Source: Acidobacteriaceae bacterium
Lineage (GTDB): Bacteria > Acidobacteriota > Terriglobia > Terriglobales > Acidobacteriaceae
DNA length: 15,309 nucleotides
Direction: 5' to 3'
Assembly: GCA_003154055.1 (NCBI GenBank)
Contig: PMCH01000044.1
Coordinates: 1 to 15,309, forward strand
In this document: positions 1 through 8,354 of the stretch, in pieces
Position numbering within the stretch: position 1 is the first letter of the stretch
Layout of the letters: every line of letters starts with the position of its first letter
The notes under the pieces: model-generated
Told to the model about the DNA's origin: nothing
The model's database searches: none
What the model saw: the letters and a program-made list of their open reading frames with translations, nothing else
Translations under genes and position numbers: made by a program

Positions 1-315
1 GCCATTACCCCGGCAGGTCCGATGGAGCTTATTCGCTCGTCGATCTCCATCGTCAGCGGCCTTCCCTGTGAAAAAGTCAGGTCGGCTCCTGCAATTGTTT
101 TTTCGGGGCCTGCTCAGCGTTCACTCACGTTATGGCCTGTACGCTCACCGAGCCGCCTAGCGACCCTCTACATCGAAAGCTCCGACAGCTTCGTTGCCTC
201 CGCCGCCGTTTCGATTGTTACCGGGTGGAGCGAACCAGTTCCCGGGCGGGAGTTTCACCCGCTGAAGTCCAGCGCCTTTTCACGGCGCACTTTTTCAACA
301 ACTGTCCGAATTAAG
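1..315. other. Unassigned stretch at window start
   Basis: No gene can be supported here. Plus-strand reading frames are open over much of this stretch and run on into the DUF3309-like gene, but the translations are rich in Ser, Thr, Arg and Pro, show no domain, and have no convincing ribosome binding site. The part around 190-300 (GC-rich, ending in ACTTTTTCAACA) has the look of mobile-element debris, since tracts like that are common at insertion-sequence ends, but no transposase reading is visible on either strand. The left part may be the end of a gene that lies outside the window. Confidence 0.3.
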
Positions 316-331
316 TGTTCACAATTGAACA
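316..331 (+). promoter_or_regulatory. Perfect inverted repeat followed by a T-rich tract, upstream of the DUF3309-like gene
   Basis: TGTTCA (316-321) and TGAACA (326-331) are perfect inverted half-sites around CAAT, followed at once by TTTTTCTTCTT. Seen from the plus strand this could be a weak intrinsic terminator for something upstream, or an operator about 75 bp before the small membrane gene at 407. The stem is AT-rich, so a protein-binding site is at least as likely as a terminator. Function is not known. Confidence 0.3.
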
Positions 332-406
332 TTTTTCTTCTTCGGATTGCAGGATCATCAACAACCACGACAGTTCGCGATTCGTCGAAGACAAGGAAGA
401 CCGACA

Positions 407-562
407 ATGCTGATACTAATCATCATCTTAATACTGGTTTTCGGCCTCGGTGGAGGGTACTACGGCCATACCCGCTGGGGTCCGGGCGGCGGGGCCGGCA
501 TTGGGCTGGGGACAATATTGTTGATTCTCCTCATCGCCTACATGCTTGGCCTGTTCCGCTGA
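407..562 (+). CDS. DUF3309-like small membrane peptide, 51 aa
   Basis: Encodes 51 residues that are almost entirely hydrophobic. A first membrane segment covers residues 1-13 (Leu/Ile-rich), a Gly/Tyr/Trp/Pro-rich turn containing RWGPGGGAG covers about 22-31, and a second membrane segment GTILLILLIAYMLGLF closes the protein. This layout (short, two hydrophobic stretches, Gly/Pro-rich middle, GTILLILL motif) is that of the DUF3309 family of tiny bacterial membrane proteins, whose function is unknown. The ATG at 407 is chosen over an in-frame ATG at 347 because AAGGAAG lies 7-13 bases before it and because the 20 extra residues would be polar and unlike the family. It stands alone, with mobile-element debris on its right side. 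Confidence 0.6.
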   Translation: MLILIIILILVFGLGGGYYGHTRWGPGGGAGIGLGTILLILLIAYMLGLFR

Positions 563-680
563 TAGTATGACAACCGGCGATGAATCAAAGTCGAGGGTGC
601 CGTTCTCGCTGCGACTCAATAACAACGCCGAGCGCGTCCCATACGCCGGTTTGGACCACTTCCGATGATTGGAAAGTTGA

Positions 681-1175
681 CGGATCGAGCGCCTGTTCGC
701 CATTCGTGTGCGCGGCCTTGACCGACTGCGCCGCACCCGCGAAATCGTCGGCTGGGACTTGAGTTTGCGCTGCCGCGCCGAAGAAGCTCTGGCGGCGCTC
801 AACCGCGCCGTGTTGGAGGTTCTGCCTTTCGGTTCTCGTGGAACGGGTTTGACGTTGACGACCGACAACGGCACGCAGTTTACTTCAGCCCGTTATGTCG
901 AAACCCTGAACCAGTTGGGCATCACGCACCGCCGCACCGCATACAACCATCCCGAGGGCAACAGCTATATCGAACGGTTCCATCGCAGCTTGAAAGAAGA
1001 GGAGGTGTGGCTCAACGAGTACCAGAACTTCGATCAGGCCGAACTGGGCATCGCCCGCTGGATCGAGGAGTACAATCACGACCGTCCGCATCGCGGACTC
1101 CACGGACGAACCCCGCACGACGCTCGTGCCCGGTTCGCCCAAACCCTTACTTCAAACACGGCCCCATGTGTCTAG
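681..1175 (+). pseudogene. IS3-type transposase, 3' fragment (integrase catalytic core)
   Basis: The frame is open from just after a stop at 678-680 to 1175 and encodes the second part of a DDE integrase core. A short motif TREIVGWDLS leads in; the second catalytic Asp sits in TDNGTQF, and the catalytic Glu in NSYIERFHRSLKEEE. There are exactly 35 residues between that Asp and Glu, the D(35)E spacing of IS3/IS481-type transposases. The C-terminal NHDRPHRGLHGRTP motif is also typical. The first catalytic Asp and the DNA-binding N-terminus (OrfA region) are missing, so the element is dead by 5' truncation. A GTG at 708 could start a peptide but has no functional meaning. The sequence after the stop (TGTCTAGTTCTGAGGGG, about 1169-1185) resembles right ends of IS3-family elements; no matching left end was found. 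Confidence 0.8.
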
Positions 1176-1213
1176 TTCTGAGGGGTGCACTACAAAACCC
1201 TCCCGTGCAGGTG

Positions 1214-2293
1214 CTACAGTGGCCTCCTTCCTAGCATGTAGTTGTTGACGCGAATGAACCAACCCGACTCCGCGCAGTACCACGGATAAGGAAAGCCTGT
1301 GTTCACGTACTTAGTCTGAATGGTGGTGATGTAGCTGTTGACCCGGGTCGTGTCGCTCATCAGCGCAGCCGCGCCCGAGACTACAACCCACGGATAGGCG
1401 TCGGGGAACTTCAGGCGTGTCCAGTTCGGCCATTTTGTATTGAAAGTGCTGTAGAGATTCTTCGCTCGGGTGCTTGTGGGAGCTAGAACTCCGTACAGCA
1501 CCGGGAACAGTTGCGCTGTGGCATCTGGATACCACACTTTCCAATTCGTCGGCGGGGCAGCGGCGTCGGTCAAGTAGTTGTTATGAGCCGAATCCCAAAG
1601 GAGGGTCTGAATTCCATTGAGCGTATACGATGCATAGGTGTTGTACCAGTCTCTCCCAGCTGTATCGTTGAAAGCAGCTTGGAAGAGGCTCGCGAGATCG
1701 CTCAGTCCCTTGTAGACTTCGCAATTATCCATCAGATACTGGACCTGATAGTTGGGCTTCGCCCAGGTCAGGCCGTTTCTCTGCTGCGTCTGCACCATGA
1801 CGCCGCCGATGCAATCCAGTTGATACTTCAAGGTTTTGATGTAGTTCTGTGCGGTCGCGTCACCGGTCTGCCAGTACGCCCAAGCCAGCGAAACGAACGT
1901 GGCGGCGTAGGAGTCGGTCGAGTCAGCGTCATTCGTAGGAGTTTCGGTGGTTCCAGAGACGCTGTAGTCGTAGACCGTGCAAGACAGGCCCCACTTATCT
2001 GGATAGTTCAAGTGGGCGACGTACCACTGCATCCACGCCTTCACTTTAGCGTAATAGACGGGGTTCCCTGTTCTCACCACACCGATTGCCGCCAGATTCG
2101 AATAGTACGGCATGATCTGGTCTGCGGTGTATATGATTGCGCCATCGGGCAGTGTAGATGCACTCGATGTCGTCCAGTTGGCGGTGGTGGTGACGTTCTG
2201 TTGATAGTTGGGCGTCTGTCCGCAAGAGACATTTGAGAACAGCGCGAGGCAAAGGAAGTACGCTACGACGAAAAACCCTTTCGTACCTGCCAT
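1214..2293 (-). CDS. Secreted alpha/alpha-barrel protein, six-hairpin glycosidase type, 359 aa
   Basis: Exported protein: residues 1-25 form a signal peptide (short charged start, hydrophobic FFVVAYFLCLALF, then VSCGQ). The mature part is dense in Trp/Tyr, with helical hairpin-like repeats such as SYAATFVSLAWAYWQTGD and MDNCEVYKGLSDLASLF, typical of alpha/alpha-toroid glycosidases and related enzymes. Acidic candidates for catalysis include the Asp residues in NDADSTDSY and the Asp-Glu pair in MDNCEVY. I cannot assign a glycoside hydrolase family or a substrate. The start is well supported: AAGGAGA lies 9-10 bases before the ATG. It is the last gene of the receptor unit, 97 bases after its upstream neighbour; that gap holds a 10-bp palindrome GAGTGCACTC (2347-2356). 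The 3' end is only 38 bases from the IS3 fragment. A hydrolase or lyase acting on the imported glycan is inferred, not shown. Confidence 0.6.
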   Translation of the reverse strand: MAGTKGFFVVAYFLCLALFSNVSCGQTPNYQQNVTTTANWTTSSASTLPDGAIIYTADQIMPYYSNLAAIGVVRTGNPVYYAKVKAWMQWYVAHLNYPDKWGLSCTVYDYSVSGTTETPTNDADSTDSYAATFVSLAWAYWQTGDATAQNYIKTLKYQLDCIGGVMVQTQQRNGLTWAKPNYQVQYLMDNCEVYKGLSDLASLFQAAFNDTAGRDWYNTYASYTLNGIQTLLWDSAHNNYLTDAAAPPTNWKVWYPDATAQLFPVLYGVLAPTSTRAKNLYSTFNTKWPNWTRLKFPDAYPWVVVSGAAALMSDTTRVNSYITTIQTKYVNTGFPYPWYCAESGWFIRVNNYMLGRRPL

Positions 2294-2390
2294 TGGGGGA
2301 ATCTCCTTATTGTGTTATCGCCCTGCCGCTGATCCTGCAATTTACTGAGTGCACTCGGTACAACGATAATGCCGAACGAGTTATGACACC

Positions 2391-3602
2391 TTACTCGCCG
2401 AACGGTACAAAGCCGAGCAGACTTATCGAGCAGAATCCGGCCACGTTGTTGTACTCATTTGACGCGGGAATGTTGGTGTCACGAACGCCTCCGGTGGCGG
2501 AGTCGTAGGGAGTGATTGTGAGCCAGCGAAATGACGTCGCAGGCTCAGGTTGCCGGAGGGCGGCCGCGGCCATGCCGAGCATGGCAACACTCAGGCTGGA
2601 AGCGGGTTTGCCGTCGGGCTCAACGAAGCTGCCATCGTTGCGTACCTTGGAGCGCAGCCACGCCAACGCTTGGCGGTTCTGTGGCGTGTCGCCCCACATC
2701 CACGGCAGGTACCCCTGAGCAAAAACATAGGGCGTCGGATCGAGAACTCCTTTCTCATTGAGGCCTAGTCCGTAGCGACCGTTTACCTTCAAGAAGAATC
2801 GCTGCGGTGTCTGTTCCTTAATAAAACGGGCGATCCGCGCATATTCGATCGAGTGATATAACTCGGCTCCGGCCTGCATGCCGAGATACACGTCTCCCTG
2901 ATCCGCGCTGTACTTGAAGGCCCAGAGATGCCACTGCCCGTCGGAGGCGTGTTGCTGCCATGAACTCCAGCTAAAGCCGTCTTTGTCGAGGTTGTGCTGG
3001 ATCACGAAATCTAGCGCTACCTGGGCGTTGGCGGAGTAAGTTCGCGCCAGGGCATCGCTGCCCGTAAGCTTCTGATCTAAGTACAGCAGGTAGACGAACA
3101 AAGTTGAGGTGGCATCCACACCGCGCACATCGGTGATGCCCTTGCCAGGCGAAGTCGGAATCGGCGCATAGGGAGCGTTCGCCGAGTACACATAACGCCA
3201 GCTTCCTTTCCACAGCGGATCCGTCATCTCCTCGCGCGCTGCCAGCCACTGAATGCCACGTTCCAGGCCGTCTTTGTAGCGCGGATCTTTCGTCGCGCTG
3301 TAGGCAGCGCCGAGAGCAATGAGCGCGTACTCCATGTTGGAGTCTTCGTTCACGGTGATCACGCCTGGACGGTCGGGAATCGCGCCGCTGGCATTCTGGA
3401 GCGAAAGAATAAAATCGGCGAGATGAAGCGCCTGCGGCCACCTGGCGGCAGGCGTTTGTGGTGCTTTGCCAGCCACGGCCGTCTGAGCGTTAGCCGGCCA
3501 TGAGGGGAAGCAGCAAAGCAAGAGTGCAGTTAGCATCGTCAAAGATGCTCTGGCCGATTTGTTTGCCACGCTAGTCACTGTTTCCACCTCAGGCCGCGTC
3601 AT
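2391..3602 (-). CDS. Secreted alpha/alpha-barrel protein, six-hairpin glycosidase type, about 403 aa
   Basis: Exported protein with an N-terminal signal sequence (hydrophobic LTMLTALLLCCF, cleavage expected near ANAQ, residue 40). The mature part has helix pairs with Trp and Asp/Glu-rich turns: EDSNMEYALIALGAAYS, then DPLWKGSWRYVYS, GVDATSTLFVYLLYL, DKDGFSWSSWQ, WHLWAFKYSADQGDVYLGM and GYLPWMWGD. This is the character of alpha/alpha-barrel glycosidases and polysaccharide-processing proteins. No family could be named. The first ATG (3602) has little ribosome-binding sequence; a GTG eight codons later (3578) is preceded by GAGGT at 7 bases and may be the true start. It begins only 18 bases after the receptor stop codon, so the two are surely co-transcribed, and it is followed by a second protein of the same general type. 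A role in degrading or binding the receptor's substrate is inferred from this context. Confidence 0.6.
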   Translation of the reverse strand: MTRPEVETVTSVANKSARASLTMLTALLLCCFPSWPANAQTAVAGKAPQTPAARWPQALHLADFILSLQNASGAIPDRPGVITVNEDSNMEYALIALGAAYSATKDPRYKDGLERGIQWLAAREEMTDPLWKGSWRYVYSANAPYAPIPTSPGKGITDVRGVDATSTLFVYLLYLDQKLTGSDALARTYSANAQVALDFVIQHNLDKDGFSWSSWQQHASDGQWHLWAFKYSADQGDVYLGMQAGAELYHSIEYARIARFIKEQTPQRFFLKVNGRYGLGLNEKGVLDPTPYVFAQGYLPWMWGDTPQNRQALAWLRSKVRNDGSFVEPDGKPASSLSVAMLGMAAAALRQPEPATSFRWLTITPYDSATGGVRDTNIPASNEYNNVAGFCSISLLGFVPFGE

Positions 3603-3620
3603 CTGTGATCTCGCGAACCG

Positions 3621-6600
3621 TTACCACTCGAATCGGGCGCCTATCTGGCCGTAGCGATGGCCGGACACGCCGGTGACGTGGCCGAAGAACGGACTGTTGA
3701 TATCCGTGTTGGGGGCGCTCCAATGGTGACGATTGAAGGCGTCGAAGAATTGTGCGCGAAGAGTGGCCTGGAACCGGCCATCCCTGCCAAAACTAAAGCG
3801 CTTTACCATGCTGATGTCTTCGCTCGCCCAGGCCCAATCCCGCAAAGAATCCTGAATCGAATATTTTTCGGGGCTGAAGGCGCCAAATGCGGGATTGGAA
3901 TATGCGGCGGGGTCGAAGTACACGCTGCTGGGGTCAGTGCCAACCGGATCTGCCACCCACGCCAAATTGAGCGTCTTGAAATGGTTGCTCAAACTGACGT
4001 TGGAATTGCGCATGGCGAATACCGCGTCCCAACCCGGATATTGATTCGCAGCAGCCACCGTCCACAGCGGCGCGCCACTGTGATAACTCAGTTCGGTGCC
4101 TAGCGTCCAGCCGCCTAAGAGGTACTCGTCGATCGCGTGCCGGCCTGTCGCCAGTCTTTTTCCGTGACCGAACGGCAAGTCATAAACCAAGTAGCCTTTC
4201 ACTTCATGCGTGTGATTCCAACTGTCCACTTGGTCGGTCAGGTTCTTCAGGTTGTAGGGATCTTGATTCCAAAGCGTGGTCCAGGACTCGGCGAATGCGC
4301 CCGCGTCGCTGGCGTTTCCCTGCGCTCTTGAGAGCGTGTAATTCAAGTCCGCAGTCAAGCCGTGCGACCCCTTCACTTTGACTTCCGCAACCAGCGCCTT
4401 ATAGCTATTGGTCGAAAGGTCTGAATTGACGATCTGAACGGATTGCCCCTGCGACGAGAGCTGCGGGTAAGGGGTGATCGCCTGGTAGGCATACCCGGTG
4501 AATCCTGAATAAGGATAGGGAACGCCCGCTGCCGCGGCGTCGGCTGGACTCTGGATGTAATCATTAAGGTGCCCAGAGTTAAGAAGCTTCAGGTAAGTGG
4601 CCTGGGTCGGATAGTTATAAGGCCAGAGACTGCCGTCATGCAGATGACTGCCGTGATTGCCAATGTAAGTCAAGGACAATACGGTGTCCTTCGACGCCAA
4701 ATATTGCACGCCGAGATTCCAGTTTTGCGTCATGCCCATGTGCAAGGCATCCGGCCAGGTGTAGGAAACACCATCGTTCACATAGGTTTGTGTTGGAGTG
4801 CGATCAGGATAAACATTCTGTCCCGGGTAGCCTGCATCCCACTGAAATCCGATTGCGTCCACAATGTTGTTGACCACATTGTTGGAGCCGATGAATCCAA
4901 AGGCACCTCCGCTAGTCGCAAAAGGAACTCCGTTCCACTGATTCAGAGCGAGCGGCGTATAGAAGATGCCGTAGCCTCCGCGCAGCACAAGCTTAGATTG
5001 CAGTTGATAGGCGACGCCGATGTGGGGGCCGAACTCGTGGTAGTCCTGGTTCTTTTCGAAAGATGTTCCGCCGTTGTTCGCCCATGTCCAGGCTCCATTG
5101 TTGGCTCCCCAGAGCGGGTTGTTCGCATTCAAATTGAAATTCGCCCACTTGCCATCGGTCTCGTGGAAGCGGAAATTGAAATCCCAGCGCAGGCTCGCGT
5201 TGATTGTGAGCTTGTGATTGACCTTGACGTCGTCGGACGCAAACAGAGACATGCGCTTGCGCCGCCCGTGCAAAAGGTAGCTTACTGTCTGCCCGCCATT
5301 TTGCACGTCTCCCAACAGGAAATTCGCAAAGGCAAAGCCGACAAAAGGAGAGATCTGGGAGTCAGTCGGTGCCCCTGTACTGCTGCTAAAGTTATAAGTG
5401 CGAATTCCATTGTCTTCCCGGCTGTTCATTCCCCGGGCCTGGAAGTCGCCGCCGAACTTGAAACTGTGGCGTCCATGAACCCAGGAAACAGTATCGCTGA
5501 CGCTGCGGTTGTATTGCACGTAACCGTCGGAGTAAGGCGCTCCGATCGTGGTCTCGCCCACTCCGTTGATGGAGCCGCCGAAGGTGATCGTGGGGAAGTT
5601 CTTTCCGTTCGTGCCCGCGATGCCTACGTTGTCGGGATTGTAGGAGCTCGGAGGCGTGTCGGTTGCCTTGTGCTCGTTGTAGAAAACGGAGAACGAGTTC
5701 ACCAGACTGGGCGTGACGTTGTAGAAGTGCTGCAAGCGGATCGATCGGTCCCACTGAACCTGTGTGAGACCGTCATAAAATGGGCCCGGATCGGATCCGC
5801 CACCGCTTTGCCAAAGGCTGCCGGGAAGCCCGCCGGCAGCGGCGTAGGGAAGAGTAAACCAGTTGTACGAAACGGCGATGTGCTGCTTCTGCGAGAGATT
5901 GTGGTCCAGTTTCAGGTCGAGGTGCTCCACCGTTTGCCCCGCATTGCCAGTGAATGACGGGAAGTTCAAAACAAGGCCCTGGCCGACCGGAGCATATTTC
6001 TTTTTGTACAGATTGTTGACGATGTTCAGTGCAATCGGGCTGATCCGGCCGGTTGGGACAATGTTGCCCGCGAAGGGAACGTTGCAGGTTACACCGTTGC
6101 CGTTCACGTACATCGCGCTGGGGTCGTAGATCTGCCCCAGGAGAATCTGCTGCCCGGTGCAAGGATCGAGTGCGAGCGGCTGATTCGGATCATTATCCAG
6201 ATGCAGCGGCCCGCCCAACAGGGCGCTGAAGTCACCATTTAGAAAAGCCTGCGTCGGAACCGTGTTCTGGTTGGGAGCGAGCGACAGCGTCACGTTGCGA
6301 TACCGCTCCCAACTGCCGAAGATAAATGTGTGGTTCTTCCAGATCGGGCCACCCGCGCTGAATCCCCAGTCGTTGAAGCGGTCGCGAGGCCGTTTGTATT
6401 GAGCCCGGCAAGTTGAGTCGCCGGGAGCACACTGCGAAAGGAAGAAATTGTTGTCCCACTGATTGGCGTCGAGCGCTTCGTTCTCAAGGTAGTAGTAGCC
6501 GCTACCATGAAGTTGGTTCGTACCCGATTTGAGCTCCACTAGAACGGTGCCACCACCTGTGGATGCACCCTCGGCGCCGATTCCACCGACCTGCACGTTC

Positions 6601-7247
6601 ATCTCTTGCACGGCTTCCATACCGATGTTCTGCACAAAACCTTGCAACCCTGAGGTTGCCTCGGTGCCATCCACCATTACGTTCTTCGACATGTCCTGCG
6701 AGCCTGCAATGTGGCCAGTGTAGTTGCCTCCGTTGGTGGTGGCCACGTTCGTATAGATAAAGGTCGTGATGTCGCGGCCGCCACTGATGTCTAGCGGCAG
6801 CGCTTCCATCGCCCTGGCCGTCATCACCGTACCGACAGAGGAAGTCTCGGTTTCCAGAAGCACGGGAGGCGCAGAAGCCACGTCCACCCGTTCCGACGAC
6901 GAACCAATCGCTAGTTGGGCGTTGACTTCCGCAACCTGCGCGATTTCCAGTTCCAGCCCGGTGCGCTCCAAGGGCTTGAAGCCTTGCTTGTCGAAACGAA
7001 CTGAGTAGTGACCGATCGGCAAGGCACGAATCTGGTAGATGCCCACGCCGTTGGTGGTCGCCCGGTAAGTCACGCCCGTATCAACATTGGTCGCGGTGAC
7101 CTGCATGTCGGAGACAACCGCACCCGAGGGGTCGGTGACCGTGCCACTGATAGTTGCTTTGTCCACCTGTGCAGCCAGCAGCCCGGTAAACAGAACCGGG
7201 AGCAGCACCGATCCCGCCCAGCGAGTCAACTTGCCTATGATCTTCAT
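3621..7247 (-). CDS. TonB-dependent receptor, Oar-like, with carboxypeptidase-regulatory-like domain, 1208 aa
   Basis: Outer-membrane active transporter. Residues 1-27 are a signal peptide (MKIIGKLTRW then a hydrophobic run ending LLAAQ). Residues 31-113 form a carboxypeptidase-regulatory-like beta-sandwich (ISGTVTDPSGAVV, GIYQIRALPIGHYSV). A plug domain follows to about residue 260 (MVDGTEATSG, VLVELKSGTNQLHGSGYYY), and then a very long beta-barrel with features of the Acidobacteriota Oar-like group (FGGSINGVGE, SFKFGGDFQARG, LVLRGGYGIFY). The last residues are ARFEW; a terminal aromatic residue is the usual signal for insertion by the Bam machinery. The start at 7247 is preferred over an in-frame ATG at 7289 because AAGGGAGGT sits 4-5 bases before it and a good signal peptide follows. 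It leads the unit with the two secreted proteins downstream. There is no SusD-like partner. The substrate is inferred to be an oligosaccharide from its neighbours. Confidence 0.93.
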   Translation of the reverse strand: MKIIGKLTRWAGSVLLPVLFTGLLAAQVDKATISGTVTDPSGAVVSDMQVTATNVDTGVTYRATTNGVGIYQIRALPIGHYSVRFDKQGFKPLERTGLELEIAQVAEVNAQLAIGSSSERVDVASAPPVLLETETSSVGTVMTARAMEALPLDISGGRDITTFIYTNVATTNGGNYTGHIAGSQDMSKNVMVDGTEATSGLQGFVQNIGMEAVQEMNVQVGGIGAEGASTGGGTVLVELKSGTNQLHGSGYYYLENEALDANQWDNNFFLSQCAPGDSTCRAQYKRPRDRFNDWGFSAGGPIWKNHTFIFGSWERYRNVTLSLAPNQNTVPTQAFLNGDFSALLGGPLHLDNDPNQPLALDPCTGQQILLGQIYDPSAMYVNGNGVTCNVPFAGNIVPTGRISPIALNIVNNLYKKKYAPVGQGLVLNFPSFTGNAGQTVEHLDLKLDHNLSQKQHIAVSYNWFTLPYAAAGGLPGSLWQSGGGSDPGPFYDGLTQVQWDRSIRLQHFYNVTPSLVNSFSVFYNEHKATDTPPSSYNPDNVGIAGTNGKNFPTITFGGSINGVGETTIGAPYSDGYVQYNRSVSDTVSWVHGRHSFKFGGDFQARGMNSREDNGIRTYNFSSSTGAPTDSQISPFVGFAFANFLLGDVQNGGQTVSYLLHGRRKRMSLFASDDVKVNHKLTINASLRWDFNFRFHETDGKWANFNLNANNPLWGANNGAWTWANNGGTSFEKNQDYHEFGPHIGVAYQLQSKLVLRGGYGIFYTPLALNQWNGVPFATSGGAFGFIGSNNVVNNIVDAIGFQWDAGYPGQNVYPDRTPTQTYVNDGVSYTWPDALHMGMTQNWNLGVQYLASKDTVLSLTYIGNHGSHLHDGSLWPYNYPTQATYLKLLNSGHLNDYIQSPADAAAAGVPYPYSGFTGYAYQAITPYPQLSSQGQSVQIVNSDLSTNSYKALVAEVKVKGSHGLTADLNYTLSRAQGNASDAGAFAESWTTLWNQDPYNLKNLTDQVDSWNHTHEVKGYLVYDLPFGHGKRLATGRHAIDEYLLGGWTLGTELSYHSGAPLWTVAAANQYPGWDAVFAMRNSNVSLSNHFKTLNLAWVADPVGTDPSSVYFDPAAYSNPAFGAFSPEKYSIQDSLRDWAWASEDISMVKRFSFGRDGRFQATLRAQFFDAFNRHHWSAPNTDINSPFFGHVTGVSGHRYGQIGARFEW

Positions 7248-7411
7248 GGAAACCTCCCTTGTCGCGCAGTCCGCGCCGCGCTTACTCAAGAAACTCAGGC
7301 GATGATTCCGTGAACCTGCACTTGCATCTCCTGGAGGGCGTTTAGGCTCGGATTTCCTTCGTGTGCATAGCCCCGCACCACGGTCGGTCCCAACGAGCGT
7401 TCGCTCTAGGC

Positions 7412-7428
7412 GGGCAGCATGCCTGCCC
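7412..7428 (-). other. Hairpin in the receptor leader
   Basis: GGGCAG (7412-7417) and CTGCCC (7423-7428) form a perfect 6-bp stem with a 5-base loop, directly beside a second small repeat GAGC-GTTC-GCTC at 7395-7406. Both lie in the expected 5' untranslated leader of the receptor mRNA. On the minus strand the hairpin has no T tract after it, so it is a weak terminator candidate for the GntR gene upstream and may instead stabilise or attenuate the leader. Confidence 0.3.
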
Positions 7429-7437
7429 TAATTGCTA

Positions 7438-7466
7438 AACGTATATCTGTCTATACATCTTGTCAA
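7438..7466 (-). promoter_or_regulatory. Receptor promoter with GntR-type operator inside the spacer
   Basis: On the minus strand a perfect -35 hexamer TTGACA (plus positions 7461-7466) is followed by possible -10 boxes TATACG (7440-7445, 15-bp spacing) or TACGTT (7438-7443, 17-bp spacing). Between them lies TGTATAGACA (7448-7457), which fits TGTnTAnACA, the core seen in many operators of HutC/FadR-type GntR regulators. A repressor bound here would block the promoter. The GntR gene ends only 36 bases away, and the promoter drives the receptor and secreted-protein genes, leaving a leader of about 190 bases. The -10 is poor, so the exact start site is uncertain. Confidence 0.55.
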
Positions 7467-7501
7467 GTAGTTGTTGAATGGATTCGTGCAGGATGAGATT
7501 C

Positions 7502-8332
7502 CTATTCCACCGCCGTTGCCGGAATGGCCAGCACCGCCCGATAGCGATCTCCGCGATAGACCGAGTGCGCGGTCTCCACTGGCTTTCCGTCTACGTTCCA
7601 CAAGGTGCGGGAGATGACCAGCACACTCGACCGGCGTGGGATTTCCAGCAACTCCGCCTCGTGCCGGCTGGCGGCGCGCGCTTCCAGGATCTCGTCCGCT
7701 CGACTCACGCGGATGCCGTACTGGTCCCGGAGCGTTCGGTAAAGCGACGAAAACGCAAAATCAATTTTGTCCACTCCCGGAAATTGCTCTCGCGAAAGCC
7801 ATACTTCCTCGACCGCTACGGGCAGACCGTCTGCCAGCCGCAACCGGCGCAGGTTAAACATTGGCGCCCCCACTTCGACCCGTAGGCGCGAGGCCACTTC
7901 CGCCGGAGCGGGAATCGTCTCCGCACCAAGAATGCGGGAACCGGGCTTCAGGCCCAGAGCCCGCATTTCTGCTGTGAATCCGGAGAGGTGGGTAATGTCT
8001 TTTTCAACCCGGGGTTGACTGACAAATGTGCCCTGCCCCTTGTGGCGCGTGGCAAACCCCTGGGTCTTCAGAGACTGCAAAGCGTGGCGCGCGGTCATCC
8101 GGCTGACGCCGCATGTGCGGCTGAGTTCGTCTTCGCTCGGCAGCGCGTCGCCCGGGCGCAGTTGCCCGCCCTGAATCATCTTCAGCAATTGCGCCTGGAT
8201 CTGAAAATACCTGGGAGTAAAACTGCTCTTGTCGAGCGGCTCAAAATGCCACTTGCTGTTCGCGTCGATTGCCTTCACCGGAGACACCGCGGGGCTCTCC
8301 TCTTGCCTTTCGACCTGCGCTCGATTCTGCAT
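7502..8332 (-). CDS. GntR family transcriptional regulator with UTRA ligand-binding domain (HutC subfamily), 276 aa
   Basis: DNA-binding regulator. Residues about 39-105 are a winged helix-turn-helix with the GntR signature: LRPGDALPSEDELSRTCGVS, then RMTARHALQSL, and the wing GQGTFV. Residues about 126-268 are a UTRA domain, the sugar or small-molecule sensor of the HutC subfamily (FNLRRLRLADGLPVAVEEVW, ETAHSVYRGDRY). Length is normal for a HutC type apart from a polar 30-residue N-terminal extension. GGGGAGGAG a few bases before the ATG supports the start. It is co-transcribed with the symporter gene, whose stop lies 22 bases upstream. Regulators of this subfamily usually repress sugar or amino-sugar uptake genes and are released by a phosphorylated sugar; here an amino-sugar phosphate made by the neighbouring epimerase/kinase is a plausible inducer (inference). 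Candidate binding sites are at 7448-7457 and 9475-9484. Confidence 0.93.
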   Translation of the reverse strand: MQNRAQVERQEESPAVSPVKAIDANSKWHFEPLDKSSFTPRYFQIQAQLLKMIQGGQLRPGDALPSEDELSRTCGVSRMTARHALQSLKTQGFATRHKGQGTFVSQPRVEKDITHLSGFTAEMRALGLKPGSRILGAETIPAPAEVASRLRVEVGAPMFNLRRLRLADGLPVAVEEVWLSREQFPGVDKIDFAFSSLYRTLRDQYGIRVSRADEILEARAASRHEAELLEIPRRSSVLVISRTLWNVDGKPVETAHSVYRGDRYRAVLAIPATAVE

Positions 8333-8354
8333 GCGGTGCTCCTCCCCTAATTCC

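Noticed and set aside
22..570. 182-codon plus-strand open frame at the window start
   Set aside because: It overlaps the DUF3309-like gene in another frame and shows no domain; the small membrane gene has the better start and family pattern.
1511..2236. 241-codon plus-strand open frame over the secreted alpha/alpha-barrel gene
   Set aside because: Antisense shadow of a gene with a signal peptide and strong ribosome binding site on the minus strand.
4569..5957. Long open frame (462 codons) on the plus strand inside the receptor gene
   Set aside because: It lies wholly antisense to the TonB-dependent receptor, has no domain and no ribosome binding site; GC-rich codon use on the real strand keeps the opposite frame open.
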